In this document: piece after piece, positions 34,776-43,409 of the stretch
How positions within the stretch are numbered: position 1 is the stretch's first letter
Layout of the letters: every line of letters starts with the position of its first letter
DNA from: Pusillimonas sp035515275
Lineage (GTDB): Bacteria; Pseudomonadota; Gammaproteobacteria; Burkholderiales; Burkholderiaceae_B
NCBI RefSeq assembly: GCF_035515275.1
Contig: NZ_DATJBQ010000178.1
Coordinates: 1 to 64,000 of the forward strand
DNA: 64,000 bases
Direction of reading: 5' to 3'
Position numbers and translations under genes: made by a program
Notes under the pieces: model-generated
Database searches by the model: none
Seen by the model: the letters and a program-made list of their open reading frames with translations, nothing else
What the model was told of the DNA's origin: nothing

Positions 34776-35359
34776 TTCTGTACCTGCACGGGTTTCGATC
34801 ATCGCCCATGTCGGCCAAGGCGCAAATAATGGCTGCCGCCCTGCAACAGTGCGGGCTGGCCGAACAATGGTTTTGCCCGCAATTGCCCGCCAGCCCCGCC
34901 CAGGCGCTGACCCTGGCGCAAGACCTTATCCGGCAACACCATACAAAAGACCAGGCGTTGACGATTATCGGTTCGTCGCTGGGCGGTTATTATGCAACTT
35001 GCCTTGCCGAAACATGGCAAAGCCGTGCGGTGGTGCTGAACCCGGTGGTCCATGCCGCGCGCGACCTGGCGACCCAGGTGGGGCGGCACACGCAGTTTCA
35101 TAACAATGAGCCCTTCGTCTTCAAGCCCGAATATGTCGACGAACTGGCACAGATGGCGGTTGCGCCCCCGGCTGACCCAAAGCGTTATTTCTTGCTGGCC
35201 GCCACAGGCGACGAAGTGTTGGATTGGCGCGAAATGGCCCAATTCTATGCAGGCAGCCACGGCCATATCATTCAAGGTGGCGACCACGGCATATCAGACT
35301 TCGAACAATGGCTTCCCGAGGTGCTGCAGTTCGTATTGGAACCGTACCACCTGCCCTGA
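34772..35359 (+). CDS. YqiA-family alpha/beta hydrolase (esterase)
   Basis: 195 residues. Starts M-I-L-Y-L-H-G-F-R-S-S-P, the YqiA/UPF0227 hallmark. The nucleophile is S69 in G-S-S-L-G-G, the acid lies in A-T-G-D-E-V, and the histidine in G-G-D-H-G. Small cytosolic esterase; substrate unknown. It starts inside the mpl stop (ATGA) and is therefore translationally coupled. Confidence 0.9.
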   Translation: MILYLHGFRSSPMSAKAQIMAAALQQCGLAEQWFCPQLPASPAQALTLAQDLIRQHHTKDQALTIIGSSLGGYYATCLAETWQSRAVVLNPVVHAARDLATQVGRHTQFHNNEPFVFKPEYVDELAQMAVAPPADPKRYFLLAATGDEVLDWREMAQFYAGSHGHIIQGGDHGISDFEQWLPEVLQFVLEPYHLP

Positions 35360-35421
35360 GCCGACTGCTGCATCGTCTTTACTTTTTTATCCAAGTGCCC
35401 CGGCACCCCAACGACTAATTT

Positions 35422-37308
35422 ATGTACGTTCTCTACGAAGACAGCGGCAACTTCAAGGCCGAGAAAATCTTCTCTGAAAGCGACTCCACCATGCAGGTGG
35501 AGGCCGCGTCCGGCAAGCGAAGCAAGATCAAGAAGGCCAACGTGCTGTTCGCCTTTGATCAGCCCGCCCCTGCCGCCTTGCTTGAGCAGGCCATTGAACT
35601 GGCGGCCACGCTCGAGATTGATTTCTTGTGGGAATGCGCCCCCCAGGACGAACTGGACGCCTGCGAGTTCGCGCAAGATTATTTCGGCCACACGCCCAGC
35701 GCAGTCGAGAAGGCAGCACTGATCTTCGCCCTGAATAGTGCTCCCGCTTATTTTCATAGACGAGGCAAAGGCCGCTACCGGCCGGCGCCGCCTGACATTC
35801 TGCAGGCAGCGCTTGCCGCCATTGAAAAGAAACGCTTGCAGGCGAATCAGCAACAGGAATGGACCGACCAGATGGTGGCCGGGCACATGCCCGAAGCCAT
35901 TGCCGCCGTGGCCAAAACCTTGCTGACCAAGCCTGACAAGAACACCATCGAATGGAAGGCCTTCGAGGCCGCTTGCACTCAAACCGGAGCCGGCCCGGAA
36001 CAACTTTTGTTGCGCCTGGGCGCCTGGCCGCATCCCCTGGCTTTGCATTGGCATCGATTCCTGACCGAGCACTTTCCCAAGGGAACGGGGTTTCCGGCAT
36101 TGGAGCCGGTTGCTTCGGACTGGAACCTGCCCCTGGCCGATGTCGAAGCCTACTCCATTGATGACGCCTCGACCACCGAAGTCGATGATGCGCTGTCGGT
36201 GCAACCGGTATCCGACGAAGTCGTGCGGGTGGGGGTGCATATCGCCGCACCCGGCCTGGCAGTTATGCGGGGAACGCAGTTGGACGACATCGCGCGCTCG
36301 CGCATGTCTACTGTTTATGTGCCGGGCAAGAAGATACCGATGTTGCCCGACGCGCTGCTTGAAGCCTTTTCGCTCGACGCTGGCACGCCGCGCCCTGCTT
36401 TGTCGCTGTATGTAGAAGCCAACCTCATCACGGGCGAAATCCTAAAGTCAGACACCCGCGTCGAAATGCTGCAGGTGCGCGAAAACCTGCGCCTTAACAC
36501 GCTTGAACCCCTTGTCAGCGAAGAGGCTCTGGATGACCCCGAGGCGCCATTGCCCTACGACCATTGGTTGCGCCCCTTATGGAAACTGGCCAAGGCGCTG
36601 AGTGCGCAGCGCGACGCTGTTCGGGGCAAAGCCGAAAACAACACCAGGGTCGAGTACTCGTTCAGTCTTGAAGGTTCGCCCGACGACCCGAACAGCACGG
36701 TCAACATTGTGCCCCGACAGCGCAATGCGCCGCTCGACCGCCTTGTCGCCGAATACATGATTCTGGCAAATAATTTATGGGGCGAACTACTGGCCAGGCA
36801 TGGTGTGCCGGGCATCTATCGCTCTCAGCAGGCCGCTCGTGTGCGAATGTCAACGCAACCCCTGCCGCATGAGGCCATCGGTGTCCCGCAATATATCTGG
36901 TCTACATCGCCGCTGCGGCGCTATGTCGACCTGATCAACCAGGGGCAAATACTGGCTGCTGCCGAACACGGCGTCTCGGCCAGGCTGGTGGCTCCGTTCA
37001 AGCCCAAAGAAGCCGATCTGTTTGCCATCATCGGCGCTTTCGACTCGCAATACACCACCTGGGGCGACTTTCAGCACAATATGGAACGCTATTGGTGCCT
37101 TCGGTGGCTGCAACAGCAAGACATCAAGCGGGTTACCGGTCAGGTCCTGCGCGACGACCTGGTCCGCCTGGACGGCGTGCCGTTTGTCACGCGGGTTGCA
37201 GGCATGCCCGAGTTCGAACGCGGCCAGGGAGTCGAGCTGGAAATACTTGGGCACGACGAACTCGCCCTGGAGCTGCAGTGCCGCTATCTGGGCGCTGTAC
37301 AACCTTAA
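35422..37308 (+). CDS. RNB-domain exoribonuclease (RNase II family)
   Basis: 628 residues. The RNB catalytic signature S-I-D247-D248-A-S-T-T-E-V-D255-D256-A-L-S supplies the magnesium-binding aspartates. A further conserved block S-T-S-P-L-R-R-Y-V-D-L-I-N-Q follows. The N-terminal ~230 residues lack the usual pair of cold-shock domains and are family-specific. It probably degrades single-stranded RNA 3'-5'. It is the third gene of a plus-strand run mpl-yqiA-rnb-tonB-aroE-mtgA. Confidence 0.93.
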   Translation: MYVLYEDSGNFKAEKIFSESDSTMQVEAASGKRSKIKKANVLFAFDQPAPAALLEQAIELAATLEIDFLWECAPQDELDACEFAQDYFGHTPSAVEKAALIFALNSAPAYFHRRGKGRYRPAPPDILQAALAAIEKKRLQANQQQEWTDQMVAGHMPEAIAAVAKTLLTKPDKNTIEWKAFEAACTQTGAGPEQLLLRLGAWPHPLALHWHRFLTEHFPKGTGFPALEPVASDWNLPLADVEAYSIDDASTTEVDDALSVQPVSDEVVRVGVHIAAPGLAVMRGTQLDDIARSRMSTVYVPGKKIPMLPDALLEAFSLDAGTPRPALSLYVEANLITGEILKSDTRVEMLQVRENLRLNTLEPLVSEEALDDPEAPLPYDHWLRPLWKLAKALSAQRDAVRGKAENNTRVEYSFSLEGSPDDPNSTVNIVPRQRNAPLDRLVAEYMILANNLWGELLARHGVPGIYRSQQAARVRMSTQPLPHEAIGVPQYIWSTSPLRRYVDLINQGQILAAAEHGVSARLVAPFKPKEADLFAIIGAFDSQYTTWGDFQHNMERYWCLRWLQQQDIKRVTGQVLRDDLVRLDGVPFVTRVAGMPEFERGQGVELEILGHDELALELQCRYLGAVQP

Positions 37309-37329
37309 GCCCGCCAAAGGCAAGCGCCC

Positions 37330-38226
37330 ATGAAGACCGCCGGCCCGCTTCTGATCTGGACGCTGATTTCGCGACCACACGCCGGCGGCGGTTATCTGCC
37401 GCTGGCGCTGGTGCTTTCCATTAGTATTCATGCCGCACTGCTGGCCCTGCAATGGCACAAGCCACGGCCGCCGGCAGTGCAGTCTGAAACCAGGCTCGAA
37501 GTAACGCTGGTAAACGCCCGTACCGAAACCGCTCCGGCCGAGCCCCAGGTATTGGCCCAGCAACAGGTCAATGCGGGCGGCGACGGCGGCAGCAGCGTGG
37601 CTGCTTCGCCTTTGCCGCGTACCGCCGCCGATTCGCCCGACCAGATTGTGCTCGAAGCACTGCGCAAGCGTCAGGCACAACTGGAAGCCGAACAAGAAAA
37701 ACTCTACACCCAGCTTAGCGCCGTGCAAGCCGTAGCTCAGCCACGCGACCAGCCCGATCTGCTGCAACAGTCGGACGCGCCCGGCGACGATGCCATGGTG
37801 CAGGAGAGCCTGATTCTCAACGCCCGTATCACCGCAATTAAAGAGCAGATCGAACGCTACAACGCTCAACCGCGGCAACAGTTTGTCGGCCCCGCCGCCC
37901 AAGAGGCCGATTATGCCCAGTATGTGGAGTCGTGGCGCAAGAAGATCGAACTGCTGGGCACGCAGCACTACCCTGCCGAAGCGCGGGGCAAGGTATATGG
38001 CAAGCTGCAACTAACCGCTTTCATAAACAGCAACGGCGACCTGCTTCGCGTCGAGATCAACCAGCCTTCAGAGCACGCGGTACTGAACCTGGCTGCGCAA
38101 CGCATTGTGCAACTGGCCGCGCCGTTTCCGCCGTTGCCCGATTCAGTCGCCCGCCAGACCGATGTGCTGGCCATTACGCGCACCTGGCATTTCACCCATA
38201 ACCGATTGTCTATGGAAACTCCATGA
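37330..38226 (+). CDS. tonB: TonB-family energy transducer
   Basis: 298 residues. One N-terminal transmembrane helix (about 22-42) with the S-x-x-x-H motif (S-I-S-I-H) that couples to ExbB/ExbD. A periplasmic coiled-coil and linker (about 100-200) and a C-terminal TonB domain (Y-P-A-E-A-R-G-K-V-Y-G-K-L-Q-L) follow. The linker is Q/A-rich rather than the usual Pro-Lys repeat. No exbB/exbD or receptor gene is nearby. It overlaps aroE by 4 bp. Possibly a TonB-like protein with another task. Confidence 0.85.
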   Translation: MKTAGPLLIWTLISRPHAGGGYLPLALVLSISIHAALLALQWHKPRPPAVQSETRLEVTLVNARTETAPAEPQVLAQQQVNAGGDGGSSVAASPLPRTAADSPDQIVLEALRKRQAQLEAEQEKLYTQLSAVQAVAQPRDQPDLLQQSDAPGDDAMVQESLILNARITAIKEQIERYNAQPRQQFVGPAAQEADYAQYVESWRKKIELLGTQHYPAEARGKVYGKLQLTAFINSNGDLLRVEINQPSEHAVLNLAAQRIVQLAAPFPPLPDSVARQTDVLAITRTWHFTHNRLSMETP

Positions 38227-39077
38227 ATGCACCCGCCCCCGTCCGGCAGTTTGCCGTCGTCGGCAACCCCGTCAAACACAGTCAATCACCCGCCATTCAC
38301 CAGCAATTCGGCCGCCAGACGGGCATCGCCCTTAGCTACGACCTGCTCGAAAGCCCTCTGGAGGCGTTCGCGCACACCGTGAGCGAGTTTTTCGCCAACG
38401 GCGGCCAGGGCCTGAACGTGACCGTGCCCTTCAAAGAAGAGGCTTACGCCCTGTGCGGCAACCGCCTTTCTGAACGAGCCAGGCCGGCAGGCGCCGTCAA
38501 CACCCTGTGGATGCAGGACGGCAAGCTGCACGGCTGCAACACCGACGGGGTCGGCCTGCTGGCCGATATCGGTCGCCTTGGCATCAAGCTTGCGGGCAAG
38601 CGTGTGCTGCTGGTTGGTGCGGGCGGCGCCGCCAAGGGCGTACTCTTTCCCTTGCTGGAAGCTGACTGCGCGGTACTGCGCGTCGTGAACCGAAACGCCG
38701 GACGTGCGCACGATCTGAAGCAACACGTAGACACCGTGCTTGCACAATACGCAACCAAGGTTACAGCAGGCGGGCTTGATCAGGCTCACGGCCAGTGGGA
38801 TGTGGTCATCAATGCCACCTCTAGCAGCTTATCGGGTGAAGCGCCCCCGTTGGTCGGCGTCGAATATGCGCCAGGCTCGCTTGCATACGACATGATGTAC
38901 GGCGCCCGACCCACGCCGTTTCTCGTCCAGGCCAAAAGCGTGGGCGCAGAACACCTTGTCGACGGGCTTGGCATGCTGGTGGAGCAAGCGGCCGAAGCCT
39001 TTTTTATCTGGAATCGCGTACGCCCCGATACCGCCCCGGTGCTGGCGCAATTACGCGCCAGGATGGCGGGGCGCTGA
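38223..39077 (+). CDS. aroE: Shikimate dehydrogenase (NADP+)
   Basis: Reduces 3-dehydroshikimate to shikimate. 284 residues: substrate domain with S-x-S (K-H-S-Q-S-P) and catalytic K71 (V-P-F-K-E-E) and D108 (N-T-D-G), then the NADP Rossmann fold G-A-G-G-A-A-K-G. The start overlaps the tonB stop. mtgA begins 4 bp after its stop. Confidence 0.96.
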   Translation: MNAPAPVRQFAVVGNPVKHSQSPAIHQQFGRQTGIALSYDLLESPLEAFAHTVSEFFANGGQGLNVTVPFKEEAYALCGNRLSERARPAGAVNTLWMQDGKLHGCNTDGVGLLADIGRLGIKLAGKRVLLVGAGGAAKGVLFPLLEADCAVLRVVNRNAGRAHDLKQHVDTVLAQYATKVTAGGLDQAHGQWDVVINATSSSLSGEAPPLVGVEYAPGSLAYDMMYGARPTPFLVQAKSVGAEHLVDGLGMLVEQAAEAFFIWNRVRPDTAPVLAQLRARMAGR

Positions 39078-39081
39078 ACCG

Positions 39082-39801
39082 ATGGCGCAACGGCGGATCT
39101 CCAAACTGAAGGTGGCGTTTACAGCCCTGCTGCTGGCCGTATTCGGGTTCTTGCTATACCAGTTTGGATTGTTTGTAATGGTGGTGTGGCTGTGTTTTTA
39201 CGACCCCAGCAGCAGCGCCTTCATGAAGGCAACCCGTACCGATCTGCGTCGTGAGAACCCGGATGCCGTCATACGGTATCAGTGGGTGCCGTACGAAAAA
39301 ATAAGCAACAACCTGAAGCGCGCTGTCATTGCCTCAGAAGACTCCAGGTTCATGGATCACGCCGGCGTCGAGTGGCGGGCGATACGCAAAGCCTGGGAAT
39401 ACAATATGCGGCAGGCCGAAAGTGGCGGCGACCGGGTGCGCGGCGGCTCGACCATTACGCAGCAACTGGCCAAGAACCTTTTTTTGTCCAGTTCGCGTTC
39501 GTATTGGCGCAAGGGGCAAGAACTGCTGTTAACCTACATGATCGAATCAGTCATGAGCAAACAGCGCATACTTGAGCTTTACCTTAACCTGGCCCAATGG
39601 GGTGTCGATGTGTTTGGCGCCCAGGCGGCAGCGGCGCATTATTATCGCAGCGATGCCGCTCGGCTGGGCGCTTCGCAAGCTGCCAGGCTGGCCGCCATGC
39701 TGCCCAACCCTGCGTACTATGATCAGCGTGGCGACACCGCATACCTGCGTTCGCGCACCGCCACGATCCAGAAACGCATGCGGCAGGTCGAGATCCCCTG
39801 A
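39082..39801 (+). CDS. mtgA: Monofunctional peptidoglycan glycosyltransferase
   Basis: Polymerises lipid II into glycan strands. 239 residues: one N-terminal transmembrane helix (about 12-38) and a GT51 domain with catalytic E86 (I-A-S-E-D-S-R-F), G-G-S-T-I-T-Q-Q-L-A-K-N-L-F and the second E in L-E-L-Y-L-N. No transpeptidase domain. The start at 39082 follows the aroE stop by 4 bp. aroE-mtgA is a common betaproteobacterial pair. Confidence 0.96.
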   Translation: MAQRRISKLKVAFTALLLAVFGFLLYQFGLFVMVVWLCFYDPSSSAFMKATRTDLRRENPDAVIRYQWVPYEKISNNLKRAVIASEDSRFMDHAGVEWRAIRKAWEYNMRQAESGGDRVRGGSTITQQLAKNLFLSSSRSYWRKGQELLLTYMIESVMSKQRILELYLNLAQWGVDVFGAQAAAAHYYRSDAARLGASQAARLAAMLPNPAYYDQRGDTAYLRSRTATIQKRMRQVEIP

Positions 39802-39874
39802 TGCAATTTGGTAAGCTCTTCGTTCCCGCCCAAAGGCGGCCGGCAAATATTTTCCAGATCCTCTAACCACTTCA

Positions 39875-41053
39875 ATGCGTACCGCCCGCCGTTATCTAGC
39901 CCGCGAAATCTATCGCTCCTGCGCCGTCGTGCTTCTGGCGCTGGTCGGTTTATTTACTTTCTTCGCCCTCATCGAAGAACTCGACAACGTGGGCTCAAAA
40001 TTTACGCTGCTCAATCTGTTTTACCTACAGGCACTGCAACTACCCACCCGGTTATACGAGCTGCTGCCGATCGGGCTGCTGATCGGCGCCATATTGGCGC
40101 TGGCCGGCCTGGCACAGCGCAACGAGCTCGTGATCTTGCGGGTTTCCGGTGTCAGCGGCATCAAGCTGCTGGTCATGTTATGGATGATCACCATACCCTG
40201 GGTCATTGGCGCTTTCGTGCTGTCCGAGGTCGTTACACCGGCAGCTGAAATCAAGCACAGCGAAACCAATCTGTCTTTGTTGGGCCGCACCGGTGGCGGA
40301 CGTCTAAACAGCGGTTATTGGTTCAAGGAAGAAGGCGAAAACGGCGGCAACCGCATCATCAATATCTCCGAGCTCAGGGCAAACGGGGGTGTAAGCGGCG
40401 TTACAGTGTATGAGTTCCGCGAAAACCAGGAGCTTTCACAGCTTTCGCGCGCCACCGACGGCTACTTCGAACAAGGCAGGCTTGTGCTGACCGAAGTCAC
40501 CGAAACCGTGATTGCCGATGACGCCCTCATGGCCCTGGCTGATGCGCAAGCGCCCACCACGCCATTGACGAAAACCGCCCGGGTCGACCAAGCTCAACTG
40601 GTCACCACGCTGACGCCCGAACGGCTGATTGCACGCGTACTGACCCCCGAGCGCATGTCGATCTCGGTGCTGCTGGACTACATCAAGTACCTGCAAAGCA
40701 ATCACCTGCAAACCGACCGCCAGATCGTGGCATTGTGGCGCAAGGTGGCCTACCCGTTCACCTTGTTCGTCATGATCACCATCGCCGCCCCCATCGGCTT
40801 CATGCAGACCCGGCGCGGCGGCGTAGGCGGCAAGGTGTTTATCGGCATCTTGCTCGGCGTAGGCTTTTTCATGATCAACCAACTGGCCCTGAACGTGGGC
40901 ATGCTGGGGCAATGGCCCCCCTGGGTCACCGCCCTCGTGCCCAACCTGGCCGCCCTCGTACTTGCCTTAGGCAGTCTCGTACTTATGGAAAATCAGCACA
41001 ATGTGCGGCGCATGGCGCTGTCGCGCTGGCCTTGGAGCAAGGCTGCAGCATGA
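39875..41053 (+). CDS. lptG: LPS export ABC transporter permease LptG (LptF/LptG family)
   Basis: 392 residues with three N-terminal and three C-terminal transmembrane helices around a periplasmic beta-jellyroll (about 130-280). It couples ATP hydrolysis by LptB to LPS extraction from the inner membrane. The start R-Y-L-A-R-E-I-Y is more like LptG than LptF. Its usual partner lptF is not adjacent: mtgA lies upstream. It overlaps apaH by 4 bp (ATGA). Confidence 0.88.
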   Translation: MRTARRYLAREIYRSCAVVLLALVGLFTFFALIEELDNVGSKFTLLNLFYLQALQLPTRLYELLPIGLLIGAILALAGLAQRNELVILRVSGVSGIKLLVMLWMITIPWVIGAFVLSEVVTPAAEIKHSETNLSLLGRTGGGRLNSGYWFKEEGENGGNRIINISELRANGGVSGVTVYEFRENQELSQLSRATDGYFEQGRLVLTEVTETVIADDALMALADAQAPTTPLTKTARVDQAQLVTTLTPERLIARVLTPERMSISVLLDYIKYLQSNHLQTDRQIVALWRKVAYPFTLFVMITIAAPIGFMQTRRGGVGGKVFIGILLGVGFFMINQLALNVGMLGQWPPWVTALVPNLAALVLALGSLVLMENQHNVRRMALSRWPWSKAAA

Positions 41054-41898
41054 GCTCAAGCGATATCTGGATGGTGGGCGACCTGCAAGGCTGCTGTCGC
41101 TCGCTGGAAACCTTACTTAAGCATCCTGACATTACCGCCAGCGAAACACCCCGCTTCTGGTTTGCCGGTGACCTCGTCAACCGGGGTCCGGCCTCGCTTC
41201 ATACTTTGCGGCGGGTCATTGCCCTGGGCAGCCGTGCCGTAACCGTGCTGGGCAATCACGACCTTCATCTGCTGGCCATTGCGGCCGGCATACGCAAGCC
41301 GGGCAAATCTGACACAACTCAAGAAATACTGTCTGCACCGGATGCCGACGCACTGATCGACTGGCTGCGGCACCGCCCGCTGGCCCATTACGAAGAAGGC
41401 CACCTGTTGGTGCATGCCGGCGTTCTGCCGCAATGGACGGTAGCCGACACCATGAAGCTGGCCGCCGAGGTACAAGAAAGCCTGCGAGCACCCGACTGGC
41501 AGGTACGGCTTAAAAGCATGTACGGTAACGAGCCTGCGCGATGGCGCGACAAGCTACGCGGCGAAGACCGTCAGCGCATTATTATCAACGCGCTGACCAG
41601 GCTGCGCATGTGCGATATAAACGGCCGCATGGAATTCAACCACAAGCTGGCGCCCACTGCTCGCGACTGGACTGAATCGGGGCTGTTGCCCTGGTTTGAT
41701 GCGCCGGGACGCCTTACCCGCGACGAAGCCACGGTGGTGTTTGGGCACTGGTCGACCCTGGGGCTGTTGATTCGCCCGGATGTTATGTGTCTGGATACAG
41801 GGTGTGTGTGGGGCCGCGCGCTGACGGCCGTACGACTGGGCGACCGGAAAATCGTTCAGGTCAGTTGCAGCGGACATGCTGCGCCAGGTGGCGAATAA
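41050..41898 (+). CDS. apaH: Bis(5'-nucleosyl)-tetraphosphatase, symmetrical
   Basis: Hydrolyses Ap4A to two ADP. 282 residues of the calcineurin-like phosphoesterase fold with G-D-L-Q-G-C (metal), G-D-L-V-N-R-G-P, G-N-H-D and V-H-A-G. Family length. It overlaps lptG. The gene is followed by a 31-bp inverted-repeat element and the convergent plsC-like gene. Confidence 0.95.
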   Translation: MSSSDIWMVGDLQGCCRSLETLLKHPDITASETPRFWFAGDLVNRGPASLHTLRRVIALGSRAVTVLGNHDLHLLAIAAGIRKPGKSDTTQEILSAPDADALIDWLRHRPLAHYEEGHLLVHAGVLPQWTVADTMKLAAEVQESLRAPDWQVRLKSMYGNEPARWRDKLRGEDRQRIIINALTRLRMCDINGRMEFNHKLAPTARDWTESGLLPWFDAPGRLTRDEATVVFGHWSTLGLLIRPDVMCLDTGCVWGRALTAVRLGDRKIVQVSCSGHAAPGGE

Positions 41899-41956
41899 CT
41901 CTCGCAGGTGCGAATGGGTGGGGCTTTAGCGGCGAGCTGTTTTTGGGTTTTTAACC

Positions 41957-42047
41957 GCCTTCGTGGGGGTATAGCTATTTCAGGACGGTCGGGCGGATTG
42001 TGGCAGCGCCCTCCAACGTCCTGAAATAGCTATACCCCCACGAAGGC
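41957..42047. repeat. Stem-loop element copy 1: 31-bp perfect inverted repeat around a conserved 29-nt core
   Basis: Arms 41957-41987 and 42017-42047 are perfect complements (31/31). The arm starts GCCTTCGTGGGGG and ends TTTCAGGACG. The centre 41988-42016, read on the minus strand, begins TTGGAGGGCGCTGCCACAA and ends CCGCCCGAC. It matches the centre of copy 2 (47391-47419) at 28 of 29 positions although the arms differ. It lies between convergent apaH and plsC, so it may act as a two-way terminator, but no clean T-run follows on either side. Confidence 0.85.
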
Positions 42048-42073
42048 TTGGGTTTTGGCCAGCCGGACCATAC

Positions 42074-42877
42074 TTACGCTGATCGTTCGTAGCGGGGCTC
42101 GAAAGGCTCGGGCTGACACACCGGCGCAAGGCGTACAGCCTCGCCTATGAGGCGCTCGGTATGACGCGCAACCTGAACGCGCCCAAGCGCCTGGCATTGC
42201 GCTGGGCTGATCACCGGCAGGAACTCCACTTCTACTGAAACGCCTGTAGCGCCCAGCAGTGTCCATAAATTGGCCACCAGCGTTTCGTCGCCCACAAACG
42301 CGGCGAAATCGCTGCGCTGACCATGGTGCATGAATCGCAGCGCGACCGGCTGAATCTCTACCTGGGCCCGTACCGCCGGTTCGAACAAACTGGAGTGAAA
42401 GGGTAATACGTCAAAGCCATCGGAAGTCGTTCCCTCGGCAAACAGCCCGATGACTTCACCACGCTGAAACCGAGCCTGCATTTCATCGCCCACCTGGCGA
42501 ATGGAATGGCGCTGCCCACGCTGCAAGAACACGGTTCCAACTTTGGCCACCAGCCAACCCAACACCGGCCAGGAACGGATTTCACTTTTGGCGACGAAAA
42601 AAACGCTGCGCACGCCTGCCAGAATATAAATGTCAATCCAGGAAACGTGGTTCGCCACCCAAAGGGCAGCTCCTTTCATGCGCGGTTCGCCCAAGACATC
42701 GATACGGATACCGCACAGTCGCATCAGCATGCGGGACCATGCGTTGTTCATGCGGCCCCTCATGGATGGAGAAACCAGGGGGTAGATTGTGGCGACCGAC
42801 AGCAAACTTGAAACCAGCCATAGAAGAACGAATGGCAGGCGAAGCAGAATTAGCAAAAAACGCAAAATAAGACTCAC
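42074..42877 (-). CDS. plsC: 1-acyl-sn-glycerol-3-phosphate acyltransferase family
   Basis: 267 residues. Hydrophobic N-terminus (about 4-35) anchors it in the membrane. The acyltransferase motif N-H77-V-S-W-I-D82 and the later F-A-E-G-T-T-S are present. It transfers acyl groups to lysophosphatidic acid or a related lyso-lipid; an OlsA-type role cannot be excluded. A perfect 19-bp palindrome lies 36 bp upstream of the start. Confidence 0.92.
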   Translation of the reverse strand: MSLILRFLLILLRLPFVLLWLVSSLLSVATIYPLVSPSMRGRMNNAWSRMLMRLCGIRIDVLGEPRMKGAALWVANHVSWIDIYILAGVRSVFFVAKSEIRSWPVLGWLVAKVGTVFLQRGQRHSIRQVGDEMQARFQRGEVIGLFAEGTTSDGFDVLPFHSSLFEPAVRAQVEIQPVALRFMHHGQRSDFAAFVGDETLVANLWTLLGATGVSVEVEFLPVISPAQCQALGRVQVARHTERLIGEAVRLAPVCQPEPFEPRYERSA

Positions 42878-42912
42878 TGTTCTTTGACTTTTATGTCGTG
42901 TTCTCAGGACGG

Positions 42913-42931
42913 AACGTAATAGTATTACGTT
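42913..42931. promoter_or_regulatory. Perfect palindrome upstream of plsC (candidate operator)
   Basis: AACGTAATAGTATTACGTT: 9-bp arms around one base. It lies 36-54 bp before the plsC-like start, within the expected promoter region. The regulator is unknown. Confidence 0.55.
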
Positions 42932-43010
42932 TTAGCGTAGCGGGTAGCGCCGCAAATCAACACCCAAGACTCTGAGCCGGCCGCAGCACCGCGCTGCTTT
43001 CGCGTGCGTG

Positions 43011-43409
43011 TTACGAGGGCAGCGCATCAAGATAACGCTGCAAGATAATGGCCGCCGCCATGGCGTCGTCTTGGGCGTGGGTGCCCAGGGCCTGCTGGGC
43101 CTCGACACTGCTTCCGCGTTCGTCGACCAGCTCTGCCTTGACGCCGAACCGGCCATGCAATTGGTTGGCGAACCGTCTGCACCGCAACGACGCATATTGT
43201 TCGCCGCCTTCAGTGGTCAGTGGCAAGCCGACCACCACGCGATCGGGCTCCCACTCGGCCAGCAATGCCTCAATGGCCTTGAAGCGCTGCTCGCGCGTAA
43301 CCGGCGTAAGGATGCGCAGCGGCCGGGCGTGCCGGGTCAGCGTGTTGCCCACCGCCACGCCGATTTTTTTCAGGCCGTAATCGAACGCCAGCAGGGTTTC
43401 TTCAGGCAT
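43011..43409 (-). CDS. ruvX: Holliday-junction resolvase-like protein RuvX/YqgF
   Basis: 132 residues, RNase H-like fold, with L-L-A-F-D10-Y-G as the first catalytic strand, V-V-V-G-L-P-L and D-D-A-M-A-A-A near the C-terminus. Implicated in pre-16S rRNA 5'-end processing. The start M-P-E-E-T lies 8 bp inside the yqgE end, so the two genes overlap and are coupled, as in most proteobacteria. Confidence 0.95.
   Translation of the reverse strand: MPEETLLAFDYGLKKIGVAVGNTLTRHARPLRILTPVTREQRFKAIEALLAEWEPDRVVVGLPLTTEGGEQYASLRCRRFANQLHGRFGVKAELVDERGSSVEAQQALGTHAQDDAMAAAIILQRYLDALPS

Noticed and set aside
36850..38010. 386-residue minus-strand frame
   Set aside because: Antisense across the end of the RNB gene and tonB; no motifs.
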